A DNA stretch of 36,139 nucleotides from Candidatus Woesearchaeota archaeon (GCA_003650545.1 QMQO01000011.1:1-36139), one strand, 5' to 3'. Numbered from the stretch's first letter, positions 8,640 through 17,994 are shown. Numbers and translations are program-made. Notes: generated by a model from the letters alone, not told the origin.

Positions 8640-10531
8640 TTTCTGAAATAATAGCCCTCAAAATTTTCCTTACATAAAAACGTTCCTGCAACAGGATCTG
8701 TTTTCTCTATTCGAATATATAAATAATCCTGATACTCGTTAACAGTATATGTATGGTCAGTCCAACCATCAACCGTTTTAACATTAAGCCCAGCTGCAAG
8801 ATCGCTTAACTGCAACAAGCTACCATCAGGCAACACTCTTGAAATACCATAATAAAGATAATTGTCATCATAGCCAGAAATAGATTGCGCTTCTTCAGGA
8901 TTAACATAGTTACAAAAATAATATGTACAAAGCAGACACACCCCTCCAATACAACTATAGCTTTGACCTTGTGGATCAGAGCCACACTCTACATCTGTTT
9001 GGCAGTTCTCTCCATGCATATCTTTGCAAGGAACTTTATCTGCACAATCTTGATCAGCGCAGTCTATAGCACCATCACAGTCGTCGTCTATATAATTATC
9101 ACAAATCTCTGCTACACCAGGATTAACAGCAGCAGTATTATCATCACAATCTGTATTATCATCTATATAACCAGCAGGTGCATCGCACGCCCTATTGCTT
9201 GCATCCGGATTACCATAATTATCTCCATCAGCATCTTCGTATGCTAGCGTTACACAGTCTACATTACAACTTGTTACACTGTCGTCACAATCGTTTCCTA
9301 AAGCACAGCCAAGACCATACCCATCACCATCACTATCCTGGCAGATTACAGCACAAGCAGCATCACCAGTGCAATCTGGATCGTCACAATCAACATCACC
9401 GTCGCAATCTTCGTCTATGTTGCCAATGCAAATCTCTGTTGGTGCAGCTACCCAATGACAGCCATCACACCTTTGCCCATCATATGGAATTCTACATTCT
9501 GTGCCAGAACACTCACAGGCAATACAAAAGCTACTACAATCGCTATCACCACAATCTGTTGATTCATCACAATCATTATCCTTACCATCGTCACAAACTT
9601 CTGCAACAGGCACCACAGCACCCTCACACTTACTCCATTTCCCTCCTGAACAAGTCTGGGTTCCCTTGCTACATTCGCCAATATCACTTCCACAGCTGCG
9701 CGTCTCTCCTTCATTCTCACAGCTTCCGAAATGGGTGAAGTCTTCTTCATCATTCACATAAGAAAATAACCCATAATAACTACCCTTCATCCCTTCACTC
9801 ACCCACTTATTAAAATAAAACCTTTCAAAAAAGTTAGGACCATATCCAGAGAAACTATAAGTTCCATTGGCTTTCATATCATCTATAAAACCTTCTCTAA
9901 CAGAATCTGCTACCTTTACGTTCAAATTCTTATTTATAACAAAACCCTCATGATCGACATAAAACTCACCACCTAGATGATTGCTGAATGTCCTGTCGGT
10001 AATACCGTTCATCACAAACATAGGATCCTTTATCCCAAATATCGACATGTATGTTGTAATATTGACATGCCTTGGCTCGTATTTGATATCAGAACTATCT
10101 AAACTGTAGTTAACCTCAACATCTATCTTTACAGACATAGAATTATTCAGATCTACATAAAGCTTGTTCTTCAATATCTCAAAATTTACTTCGACACCAA
10201 GAGGAATTCTAAATTCACTCAGTTTGGTTTCATAGTTGCCGATGCATTTAGAAATATTAGACTTTGCAAAATACAACATTTGAGATTCATTTTTAAACTG
10301 CGTATAAGCAATTGTATTAAAACTCTTAAAAGCACACATCCTAGTAACAGTAGCTGTATAATCTTTCATGTTAGCTATCAGATTATTCAAGCTAGCAACC
10401 TTGGTTTTTAGTACAGGAACTTCTGTTGCATATGGTTGGCTTGCCTGCATAGCTAAAAAGGCTATTATCAATAATGCAACTATAAAGATTGCTACAAGAC
10501 TAAAAAACACTGCTTTCTTGCTCAATGCCAT
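8630..10531 (-). CDS. Pilin-like N-terminus fused to MopE-type metal-binding repeats (candidate minor pilin/adhesin)
   Basis: 633 aa; MALSKKAVFFSLVAIFIVALLIIAFLAMQ; repeats VCDDGKDNDCDESTDCGDSDC, ICIGNIDEDCDGDVDCDDPDC, ICDNYIDDDCDGAIDCADQDC, plus DSDGDGYGLGC and DADGDNYGNP. Confidence 0.85.
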   Translation of the reverse strand: MALSKKAVFFSLVAIFIVALLIIAFLAMQASQPYATEVPVLKTKVASLNNLIANMKDYTATVTRMCAFKSFNTIAYTQFKNESQMLYFAKSNISKCIGNYETKLSEFRIPLGVEVNFEILKNKLYVDLNNSMSVKIDVEVNYSLDSSDIKYEPRHVNITTYMSIFGIKDPMFVMNGITDRTFSNHLGGEFYVDHEGFVINKNLNVKVADSVREGFIDDMKANGTYSFSGYGPNFFERFYFNKWVSEGMKGSYYGLFSYVNDEEDFTHFGSCENEGETRSCGSDIGECSKGTQTCSGGKWSKCEGAVVPVAEVCDDGKDNDCDESTDCGDSDCSSFCIACECSGTECRIPYDGQRCDGCHWVAAPTEICIGNIDEDCDGDVDCDDPDCTGDAACAVICQDSDGDGYGLGCALGNDCDDSVTSCNVDCVTLAYEDADGDNYGNPDASNRACDAPAGYIDDNTDCDDNTAAVNPGVAEICDNYIDDDCDGAIDCADQDCADKVPCKDMHGENCQTDVECGSDPQGQSYSCIGGVCLLCTYYFCNYVNPEEAQSISGYDDNYLYYGISRVLPDGSLLQLSDLAAGLNVKTVDGWTDHTYTVNEYQDYLYIRIEKTDPVAGTFLCKENFEGYYFRKCE

Positions 10532-11040
10532 ACCTTTACCTCCACCTTATATGGTCCCCAAATTCTGTCCCCCTTTACACCAAACACATGCAACTCTGTG
10601 TTTGTTGCAGTGGTTGCTTTTACCAATGTTAGTTCAGGGTTAACAGGTGGTGGCTGGCTATAGATAATTGTATCATTTATCTCAATCTGTATTCCATAGT
10701 TCTTTGGAAGGCCTACTTTTGCTAGGCTCTTTGAAATGTTCCCCGCTAGCGTTAACTCACCTGCTTCATATAACTCACCCATAATCTCTATGGCAGTCAT
10801 CGCTCCCAATCGTGCATAATCATAATCAGCATAATCTATTATACCTTGAATCTTCGATACGTCTGCAATTTTGTTATAAGGAGTTCTAGTATAAAGATCC
10901 AACAAATCCTGTGAAAAAAACTGTGTTTGCTGTGTAGGCGCTCTACCAACAAACGCAGACAATATCACAATAAAGCCTGCTACTATTATCACTAATGCAA
11001 TTATAGCATCCATCGTAAAAAAATAGCCTTTTTTTTTCAT
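10522..11040 (-). CDS. Pilin-like protein with class III-type signal peptide
   Basis: 172 aa; MKKKGYFFTMDAIIALVIIVAGFIVILSAFVG; 3' end overlaps the 8630-10531 gene start. Confidence 0.8.
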   Translation of the reverse strand: MKKKGYFFTMDAIIALVIIVAGFIVILSAFVGRAPTQQTQFFSQDLLDLYTRTPYNKIADVSKIQGIIDYADYDYARLGAMTAIEIMGELYEAGELTLAGNISKSLAKVGLPKNYGIQIEINDTIIYSQPPPVNPELTLVKATTATNTELHVFGVKGDRIWGPYKVEVKVWH

Positions 11041-11052
11041 GTTAGTATATCA

Positions 11053-11571
11053 TCATGTTGTTGCTAGCTTTTCACAGCCAGCATTAAGTTCATCTCTTCT
11101 TTCCAGAGGAATATCGTTTATGTTTTTTATTACCTTAGAACAGCAAGGCACTGCCCCACCATCTTCAGCACTAACAGTTACTCCTGGTCCGCCATAGCAG
11201 AACACACGAGTTCCTGCTTTTAGCTCTGAAAGACTACCATTACTCTCTCTAAAATAAATCACAAAATCGTTTCTTAAGCCGAGTTCTCTTTTAACTAGCT
11301 CATAATCTTTCTCTATCAGTGCAGACAACTTCTTCTGATCGATCTGATTATTCACTATGAATGTGTATGGATCTTCTACTTCTGTAGCTTCAGTTGCTAC
11401 AAACCTATCTGCCAAACCAGAACTTTCTGTATCTAGGCTTTGTACCTTCTCACGGGTTCCACCTGTCCCTCTGCCAAATATCACTACCAAAGTAATTGTT
11501 ATAACCACGCCAAATACAATAAATGCTGTTAGAAGATCAAAGCTAAACTGCTGTGCTTTTTTATATTTCAC
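11053..11571 (-). CDS. Pilin-like protein with class III-type signal peptide
   Basis: 172 aa; MKYKKAQQFSFDLLTAFIVFGVVITITLVVIFG; 12 nt upstream of the next pilin-like gene. Confidence 0.8.
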   Translation of the reverse strand: MKYKKAQQFSFDLLTAFIVFGVVITITLVVIFGRGTGGTREKVQSLDTESSGLADRFVATEATEVEDPYTFIVNNQIDQKKLSALIEKDYELVKRELGLRNDFVIYFRESNGSLSELKAGTRVFCYGGPGVTVSAEDGGAVPCCSKVIKNINDIPLERRDELNAGCEKLATT

Positions 11572-11697
11572 TTTGCACCTCTTTCGTCCAAGAAAAGAAT
11601 CTATAGTTTATAAAGGTTTTGAAAAAGGAAAATGGATAAAGATAGACAAAAATCTAAAAAAATATTTTATTATTATTTTTTTCTCGTCTGAAGAAGA

Positions 11698-12114
11698 TCA
11701 AGGATTTATTTTCACAATATTTTTTACTTTCTTTATGATATTTTCACCTAGTTTCAAATCACCATTAATCAAACCAGAAATAATTTTAACCTCATCATAG
11801 ATTTCATCGTCATATTGGAGAACAAGTTCTGCCACTTCATCATTTATTATATCAAGCTTCACACTGTATTTTTTTCCATTAAGATTTGCAGGCAACATAA
11901 ATGTCCTAACATATCCATCTTCTGCACCAGCCGCAACATCCAACTCTTGTTTAATATACTCTCCAAGGTCTCTTAGAGCAAGTCTATCCCTTTCTTGTGA
12001 AAATTCAACAAACCTAATAGTAAATATCCCTATAATAGCTACAAAAATGAGCATCATCACACCAATCAACATAAGAAATTCTAAAGATGATTGGGATTTT
12101 TTTAACAGTTCCAT
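11698..12114 (-). CDS. Pilin-like protein with class III signal peptide
   Basis: ORF 11698..12132; internal ATG at 12114 gives MELLKKSQSSLEFLMLIGVMMLIFVAIIG, a better class III signal. Confidence 0.8.
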   Translation of the reverse strand: MELLKKSQSSLEFLMLIGVMMLIFVAIIGIFTIRFVEFSQERDRLALRDLGEYIKQELDVAAGAEDGYVRTFMLPANLNGKKYSVKLDIINDEVAELVLQYDDEIYDEVKIISGLINGDLKLGENIIKKVKNIVKINP

Positions 12115-12277
12115 CTTTTTTACAGGCAACATTTTATTCGTAAATAATTTAGTATATAATAATTTAGTATAATTATATAGTTTTTGGTTTTCTGTTTAGA
12201 CTATGTTAGTCAATCCGCCAGCTCTTCTGAAAGGAAAGATTAATAAATATTTATTCTTAACCTATAATTATGATTGC

Positions 12278-12387
12278 ATGAAACCTCGCGGTTTTATATT
12301 CCCCGCAGGAAATATAAAACGTTGAGGTGATAAAACATGCAATATGTAGGTTTAGACGTACATAAAAAATTCACCGCGAGGTTTCAT
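12278..12387. mobile_element. 110-bp palindrome-bounded element derived from an IS110-family insertion sequence
   Basis: Perfect 15-bp inverted repeat atgaaacctcgcggt (12278-12292) / accgcgaggtttcat (12373-12387); internal 10-bp hairpin gttttatatt/aatataaaac (12291-12320); gaggtgat RBS and ATG encoding MQYVGLDVHKKFT, an IS110-type transposase N-terminus. Confidence 0.65.
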
Positions 12388-12948
12388 AGATGGCAGAAGT
12401 TAAAATTTTTTGAAGGATATACAAGTGCAGATAAACCTGGCAAAAAAGAAACTACCTGCCCTACAATAACTTTGGTTAGAGACAAAAACTTTTTAATTGT
12501 TGTTGACCCTGGTGTTTTAGAAAGCCAAAATATTTTAGTTGATACATTAAAGAGAGAAGGCCTATCATTAGAAGATATAAATATAGTTTTCATAACACAT
12601 TCGCATATAGATCACTACAGAAATACAGGAATGTTTCCTAACGCAAAAGTAATTGAATATTATGGAGTGTGGGATAAAAACGAGGTGGAAGATAGGCAAA
12701 ATCAGCTTACTGAAGATATTAAAATTATAGAAACACCTGGACACAACTATACTAGTCTTACCCTCTTGGTCAAAACAGATATAGGGATCATAGCAATATG
12801 TGGAGATGTCTTTTGGAAAGAAAATTATCCTGAAATAGATAAGTATGCTGATGATCCTGAAAAATTAAAAAAAACCAGAAAAAATCTCTTAGAAATTTCA
12901 GATTATATAATTCCAAGTCATGCAGGTATGTTTAAAGTTAAAAAATAA
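12337..12948 (+). CDS. MBL-fold metallo-hydrolase with chimeric N-terminus (IS110 transposase start fused to a frameshifted MBL gene)
   Basis: 203 aa; FITHSHIDHYRNTG zinc motif, ETPGHNYTSLTLL, CGDVF; first ~13 codons are transposase-like; probable native ATG at 12390 reads MAEVKIF-stop. Confidence 0.75.
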   Translation: MQYVGLDVHKKFTARFHRWQKLKFFEGYTSADKPGKKETTCPTITLVRDKNFLIVVDPGVLESQNILVDTLKREGLSLEDINIVFITHSHIDHYRNTGMFPNAKVIEYYGVWDKNEVEDRQNQLTEDIKIIETPGHNYTSLTLLVKTDIGIIAICGDVFWKENYPEIDKYADDPEKLKKTRKNLLEISDYIIPSHAGMFKVKK

Positions 12949-12999
12949 CCCTTTAATAGTCCTTTCAGCTTGTCGGCTGGAATTCTTTAGGCTTCTTAC

Positions 13000-13009
13000 G
13001 AAACCTCGC
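13000..13009. repeat. Third copy of the element-end core gaaacctcgc
   Basis: Same 10-mer as in the 12278-12292 repeat, 9 bp before the start of the duplicated MopE fragment. Confidence 0.5.
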
Positions 13010-13014
13010 TATTT

Positions 13015-13233
13015 TCAACCATCACCATCACTATCCTGGCAGATTACAGTACAAGCAACATCACCAGTGCAATCTGGATCGTCACAATCAACATCACCGT
13101 TGCAATCTTCATCTATGTAACCAGTGCAAATCTCTGCTTGTGCAACTACCCAATGACAGCCATCACACCCTTGCCACAGTTCTGACTTTGTGTTAAACCT
13201 TTCATCTACAGAACCAGAGCCATTTGCAATCAT
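13015..13233 (-). pseudogene. Truncated partial copy of the MopE-like gene
   Basis: 13019-13175 aligns without gaps to 9322-9478 (about a dozen mismatches by eye); encodes CDGCHWVVAQAEICTGYIDEDCNGDVDCDDPDCTGDVACTVICQDSDGDG then stop. Confidence 0.8.
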
Positions 13234-13236
13234 TGT

Positions 13237-16200
13237 CTACGTTATTGCAGCTCTCTGCTTTTGCTTTATTGCATTAGAAACCAAAATTATGTCACCAACA
13301 TCACAAACCTCGCCATTCTTATTGAAATCAAGATCATCATTGTTACACTTTACTAAAACATTAACATCGAACTTGTCAACATTAGTATCGCCATTCAAAT
13401 CGTATGTTTCAACAGCTCTAAGAACTTTTGCAATATCTCCTGAGTCACATAAGATATCATTCTTATTAAAATTAACATCGCGATTGTTACAGCTTGTCAT
13501 TGCTTTGATATCATAATCAGTAAATTTACCATCTCCATCTACATCTGCTTTAAGTCTTGTAATTGAAGTTAAATCTCCTATATCACAAACTTGGCCGTTC
13601 TTATTTAAGTCTAAATCTTTTACATTACACTTGGATACTATGTTGACATCCAACTGATTTATTTTGCCATCTTTATTCAGATCATATATTTCTATCTCAC
13701 TATTCAGCTTGGTGATATCACCGATATCACACAACTCTTTATTCTGGTTAATATCTGTGTTATGAACATTACAGTTACTCATAGCTTTTATATCGTACTT
13801 TGTTAATTTACCATCTCCGTCTACATCTGCTTTTATTTTAGTAACAGATTTTTCAACACAAATAGACCTCTTAAAGATAAGCCAACCTTGTTTAACAACC
13901 TCACACCTATCCAGAGGACACTCCTTTGCAGAATATTCACCACATGAAGCTTCAACACAAGCACCATTCTTACAAGTATAACCACTGGGACATTTAACAT
14001 AAGGAGAAACAATTACACTACCCTCGCATACTCCTTCTACAACACCTTCGCCTGTGTCTGAGCAACCTTCAAATTTGTTTTCAGAGATCTGTGTAATGCA
14101 ACAATCTGCACGTTCAATAATTTTCTTACAGCTCTCGTCTCGACATCCTCTAGTTATTCCTTTTACATAAATGTTTTTTCCATTATCCGTGTCAATGCAG
14201 ACATTCTTGTCCATGCAAACATTTTTCTTAAAAATCCAACCTTTCTTAGCTACTTGACATCTTTCTAATGGGCAATCCTCTACAGAATACTCTTTGCAAG
14301 GTGTTACCACCATTGCTGTTGATATTTTCGGTCTTTCTAATGTTCCAGTCACATAAACTCTATTATAACCCTCAATTTTACTCAACATACCTCTTGCTAT
14401 AACTCTTGCAGCAACCCTTAACATTTGTTCGTCATTTGAGAGCACAAATAAATCGTATTTACCTTTATCTTTGTCTACCTGTGAAAGTTCTATTATCGCT
14501 GTCTTAAACATTGCTTTAGGAATCTGGTTACATTTGAAATGGTTCCTTACTAGTATATTTGTATCGCAATTACCGAATATAATTAAGTTGATATCGTTGT
14601 AACTATCACCAACCTCTGTGTCAAACTTAGAAAAACTTACAGTAGACCCTTTAGGCATCAAAGATGTAGAAACATCAGTCATTGCAATAGTGTGACTGGC
14701 TGGCGCATTCACACCAACAACAAGCCGAGAATTCATCTCTCTGCCAATGACAAATGGTTCTGGAAAATCATTTAACAAATACTCCTTTGGCTTGCAATCT
14801 TCAGGACAATTGCATCTATTTTCTCCTTTTCCGCATACGCCATCCCCACACTTAATACAAACAATGCAAGGAGTTATTGGAGTTACACATGTTTCTCCGA
14901 CTGGTCTTGAGCAATTCATCTGTTTTAGGCCAGGACAACATTCCTTCTGGAAAAGTTTCATAGGTATTATTTGTGTTTCTTCTTTCTCAGCATCTAATTC
15001 TTCTTCTGCCTTTAATGTTGCGTAAACCTCTTCGCCTTCTATTGCGCAAGGTATACAACATTTTTCAGATTCTCCACCAGGACAATCATAAGGCCCTATA
15101 CTCATGTAGCCTTCGTTGCATCTCTTTTTCCAATAAGTACAGTAACCTCTTTTTAACGCAACACAATTAGGCTCAACTGAAACTGGTTTATTTCCCACCA
15201 GACATAGTTTTACAGAATCTCTCTCAGCCACATCTGTATTTAGAACTATAAAATCTACCTTAATTATTAAACCCAAGCCAGTATCAACTGCACTTTTTTC
15301 TCTTAACCAGAAATTCTTACCATTCACACTTAAACCAACTTTACCACCAGTAGTAACCACACTAACACTGACATCAAATTTTCGTCCATCAACAACGAAA
15401 GTCTTCATTTGACCTTCTTTTACATCACTCCTAATATCACAGTAAGCATCTGGAATACCAAGCACATTATTCCTCCCTAAGTAAACATCATGACTTATGC
15501 CGGCTAGCACAAGTGTAGCCTTTCCTAAAGTGCCAGTACCTATCAAAGGTTTATACATTATCTCTATAATTTCTCCTGTATTCACCACCTTGAATTCAAG
15601 TGTTCTGCTGTCTGTATCTATATCTCTATATTCAATGATGTAAACATCACCAGAGACAGCTCCCTTAGGAGCCCTTAACATGAAATATTCATCTTGTTCT
15701 ATATCATAAATAATTTTTTCTTCCCTAACACAAGCACCATTCTTACATTTACAGTTGTAAATCACTTCTTTAATAGTGTTATTTTCGCAAAAATATTCAG
15801 TCACTGCTCCACAAAAAGTTTCGCAGACCTCTCCTGGTATACAAAGTCCTGTACAATGTACACAACTGTCTGTTTTCTGCTCTCTATCAGATATAACAGT
15901 CCCCCTCACATAATAATTCAAACCACCGTCACTATCATTACATTCCATAGGCAGAGGTAAAGGTTTGCATTTTTCCCGCTTTAACAACTCTCCTGTTTTA
16001 TTATAATACCATCCTTCGGCTTTTGTGCCTACATATTTACATACAGGTGTGCCTTTTCTTGGATTATAGCACAGAAGACCACCGCCAATCATCCCTGGCA
16101 TGCTAAACCCTTTTAAACCTCTACAGCAACCATATCCATACTTTTGAGAAACTTCTTTACTTGTGTATTCGCCTTCTTTTGCACATCTACAGTCCTGCGG

Positions 16201-16641
16201 ACAGTTATGAGCGCTTTCTGTCAGAGCATCGCAAACACCATTACCACATTTAGATGTGCAGATTCCCATTGTACCAATCAGATTTGGATCCTTTGGAGGG
16301 ATCATAGTCAACCCAGAGCAACAAGGAGGAGCTTCTGGCACTAGAGGAACAGTGCCACCTTCTCTAATGCATTCTTGAGGCAAAATGACACCTCCTTCTT
16401 TTATCCACGCCTCTATCACCTTACATGGTTTTTTATATCTCTGGTATAGATTTTCTTCTGAATAATATCGAGAGATTAAATCATTTAACTTGTTTATATC
16501 TCCATTTTCAAGATAATCAAGTGCTTGCTTTTTCATCGTTTTTTCATCGATGCAATAATAAGCAGAAACCAGATTGACTAATGCAAGAAGTGTTACTAGA
16601 ACTACTAAAAACACTACGATTCTTCCAAACCTCTTTTTCAT
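13237..16641 (-). CDS. Large secreted Cys-rich surface protein with S-layer-like central domain and C-terminal dockerin/EF-hand-like repeats
   Basis: 1134 aa; N-terminal hydrophobic segment; many Cys; ADVDGDGKLTKYDIKAMSNCN / YDLNKDGKINQLDVNIVSKCN / ADVDGDGKFTDYDIKAMTSCN / YDLNGDTNVDKFDVNVLVKCN. Confidence 0.85.
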   Translation of the reverse strand: MKKRFGRIVVFLVVLVTLLALVNLVSAYYCIDEKTMKKQALDYLENGDINKLNDLISRYYSEENLYQRYKKPCKVIEAWIKEGGVILPQECIREGGTVPLVPEAPPCCSGLTMIPPKDPNLIGTMGICTSKCGNGVCDALTESAHNCPQDCRCAKEGEYTSKEVSQKYGYGCCRGLKGFSMPGMIGGGLLCYNPRKGTPVCKYVGTKAEGWYYNKTGELLKREKCKPLPLPMECNDSDGGLNYYVRGTVISDREQKTDSCVHCTGLCIPGEVCETFCGAVTEYFCENNTIKEVIYNCKCKNGACVREEKIIYDIEQDEYFMLRAPKGAVSGDVYIIEYRDIDTDSRTLEFKVVNTGEIIEIMYKPLIGTGTLGKATLVLAGISHDVYLGRNNVLGIPDAYCDIRSDVKEGQMKTFVVDGRKFDVSVSVVTTGGKVGLSVNGKNFWLREKSAVDTGLGLIIKVDFIVLNTDVAERDSVKLCLVGNKPVSVEPNCVALKRGYCTYWKKRCNEGYMSIGPYDCPGGESEKCCIPCAIEGEEVYATLKAEEELDAEKEETQIIPMKLFQKECCPGLKQMNCSRPVGETCVTPITPCIVCIKCGDGVCGKGENRCNCPEDCKPKEYLLNDFPEPFVIGREMNSRLVVGVNAPASHTIAMTDVSTSLMPKGSTVSFSKFDTEVGDSYNDINLIIFGNCDTNILVRNHFKCNQIPKAMFKTAIIELSQVDKDKGKYDLFVLSNDEQMLRVAARVIARGMLSKIEGYNRVYVTGTLERPKISTAMVVTPCKEYSVEDCPLERCQVAKKGWIFKKNVCMDKNVCIDTDNGKNIYVKGITRGCRDESCKKIIERADCCITQISENKFEGCSDTGEGVVEGVCEGSVIVSPYVKCPSGYTCKNGACVEASCGEYSAKECPLDRCEVVKQGWLIFKRSICVEKSVTKIKADVDGDGKLTKYDIKAMSNCNVHNTDINQNKELCDIGDITKLNSEIEIYDLNKDGKINQLDVNIVSKCNVKDLDLNKNGQVCDIGDLTSITRLKADVDGDGKFTDYDIKAMTSCNNRDVNFNKNDILCDSGDIAKVLRAVETYDLNGDTNVDKFDVNVLVKCNNDDLDFNKNGEVCDVGDIILVSNAIKQKQRAAIT
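13262..13850 (-). repeat. Tandem ~282-bp (94-codon) coding repeat, two units of paired dockerin/EF-hand-like motifs
   Basis: ccatctcc(a/g)tctacatctgctt recurs at about 13529 and 13811. Confidence 0.75.
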
Positions 16642-16837
16642 TAAATGAGAAATGTTTTTTTTATATATAAATATTACCTAAAATCTAAATGAAAAATTTA
16701 AATGTAACACATTTTACACTCGCAAAAATAATTATCTAATACAGATGTCAATGTTCTTAAACTAAACTTGGAATTTACTTGAACATAAGCTATCTTTCTG
16801 AAAGCTACTTAAAACTAATTAAAAGAATTTATTGTAT

Positions 16838-17431
16838 TTATCCACAACAGAAGCCATAAGAATTACAACAACTAGATTTAAAACCCGGCATCACATTTTC
16901 CATAACATCACAATAACTTCCTTCGGCTGTGCTACATTGCTCATAACTATAACCAACACCCGGCATGTCTGTCAATAAAACAAAATCTCTATCGCCACTC
17001 TTTGTTACCAAAACCTGTAATTTTTTGCTACCTGCTAAAAAATCACTTGAAATCAATTCGTCCATTGGTACATTCTTAAGTAAAAAAACTCTCTCGCTCA
17101 GGTCATTGAAAGTAAAGACTATCTCAGAATTTATACAGGTTTTAACATCACCAAGACTACCATTGTTATTGTAGCAAAAAACAGAAATATCCATCAAGTT
17201 ATCTGGAAGATCAGCATCTATCGTAATCCTAGAATCTTCACCTTGAAAATAAACCAAGTTGGCATTCTCTTGTATGGCTCTACCAACGATATTTATTCTC
17301 TCTTGACTTATTTGCTTTTGTGAACGCTGGCTAACAGAGATAAACAAACCAAACGCAGATACAATGATTAGCATTGCAAAACCAACTGTTAGCAGATAAT
17401 CCATTGCAGCCTGTGCTTTTCTATGTTTCAT
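16838..17431 (-). CDS. Pilin-like protein with class III signal peptide, Cys-rich C-terminus
   Basis: 197 aa; MKHRKAQAAMDYLLTVGFAMLIIVSAFGLF; C-terminal SCCNSYGFCCG. Confidence 0.85.
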   Translation of the reverse strand: MKHRKAQAAMDYLLTVGFAMLIIVSAFGLFISVSQRSQKQISQERINIVGRAIQENANLVYFQGEDSRITIDADLPDNLMDISVFCYNNNGSLGDVKTCINSEIVFTFNDLSERVFLLKNVPMDELISSDFLAGSKKLQVLVTKSGDRDFVLLTDMPGVGYSYEQCSTAEGSYCDVMENVMPGFKSSCCNSYGFCCG

Positions 17432-17432
17432 T

Positions 17433-17885
17433 TTAACTAGAATGTGTTCTTAGATTTCCAACAATTCTGTGGCTTGAACCTGTGAGCGTAATCTTATAAT
17501 CTATGATAAGATCACCATCTAAAACATCACCCTTTTTTATGGTGTCATCGCATGTTACAATTAAACTTCCTGTTTCACTATTTGGGATTACAAGCGCTTC
17601 TGATATTCCTGTGCAATCAAACTCAGCACCATCAACACTAACATTTACTATCTCTATCTCATAGCCCAAACCATTGTAGAACAACAAGGTCAGTTGTGTT
17701 TCCCCATCTGAAGATACAAGACTGGTTCCTTCACATCTGAAATCACTACTAACCTCGCAACGCTCAGGAACAAAACCACTAAAGTCTACAAATGCTAGTA
17801 TAACGCCAATAATAGCTGTAATAACAAGTATTGCCCAACCATATGTAAGCAAGAATTCCATTGCTGCTTGTGCTTTCTTCTTCAA
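17433..17885 (-). CDS. Pilin/archaellin-like protein with class III signal peptide
   Basis: KKKAQAAMEFLLTYGWAILVITAIIGVILAF; ORF extends to 17939 but TTG at 17885 with an upstream ggtgat RBS places the signal at the N-terminus. Confidence 0.85.
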   Translation of the reverse strand: MKKKAQAAMEFLLTYGWAILVITAIIGVILAFVDFSGFVPERCEVSSDFRCEGTSLVSSDGETQLTLLFYNGLGYEIEIVNVSVDGAEFDCTGISEALVIPNSETGSLIVTCDDTIKKGDVLDGDLIIDYKITLTGSSHRIVGNLRTHSS

Positions 17886-17994
17886 AATATCACCTTCATA
17901 TTCACACTTAATCACAATTAGAACTAGTTTTATAAACATTTATTATCATTTAAAAGTAGAAAAGGAAAAATAAAACTTTGTAATTTATGGAACT

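Noticed and set aside
9178-9738. 186-aa plus-strand ORF rich in His
   Set aside because: Antisense to the Asp/Cys-rich MopE repeats; the His/Gln-rich composition is a shadow of the GAT/GAC repeat codons.
9448-9753. 101-aa minus-strand alternative-frame ORF
   Set aside because: Overlaps the well-supported MopE-like gene on the same strand in another frame; no family features.
13262-13850. Regular ~282-bp repeat considered as a DNA-level array
   Set aside because: Explained as duplicated dockerin/EF-hand-like protein modules in one reading frame.
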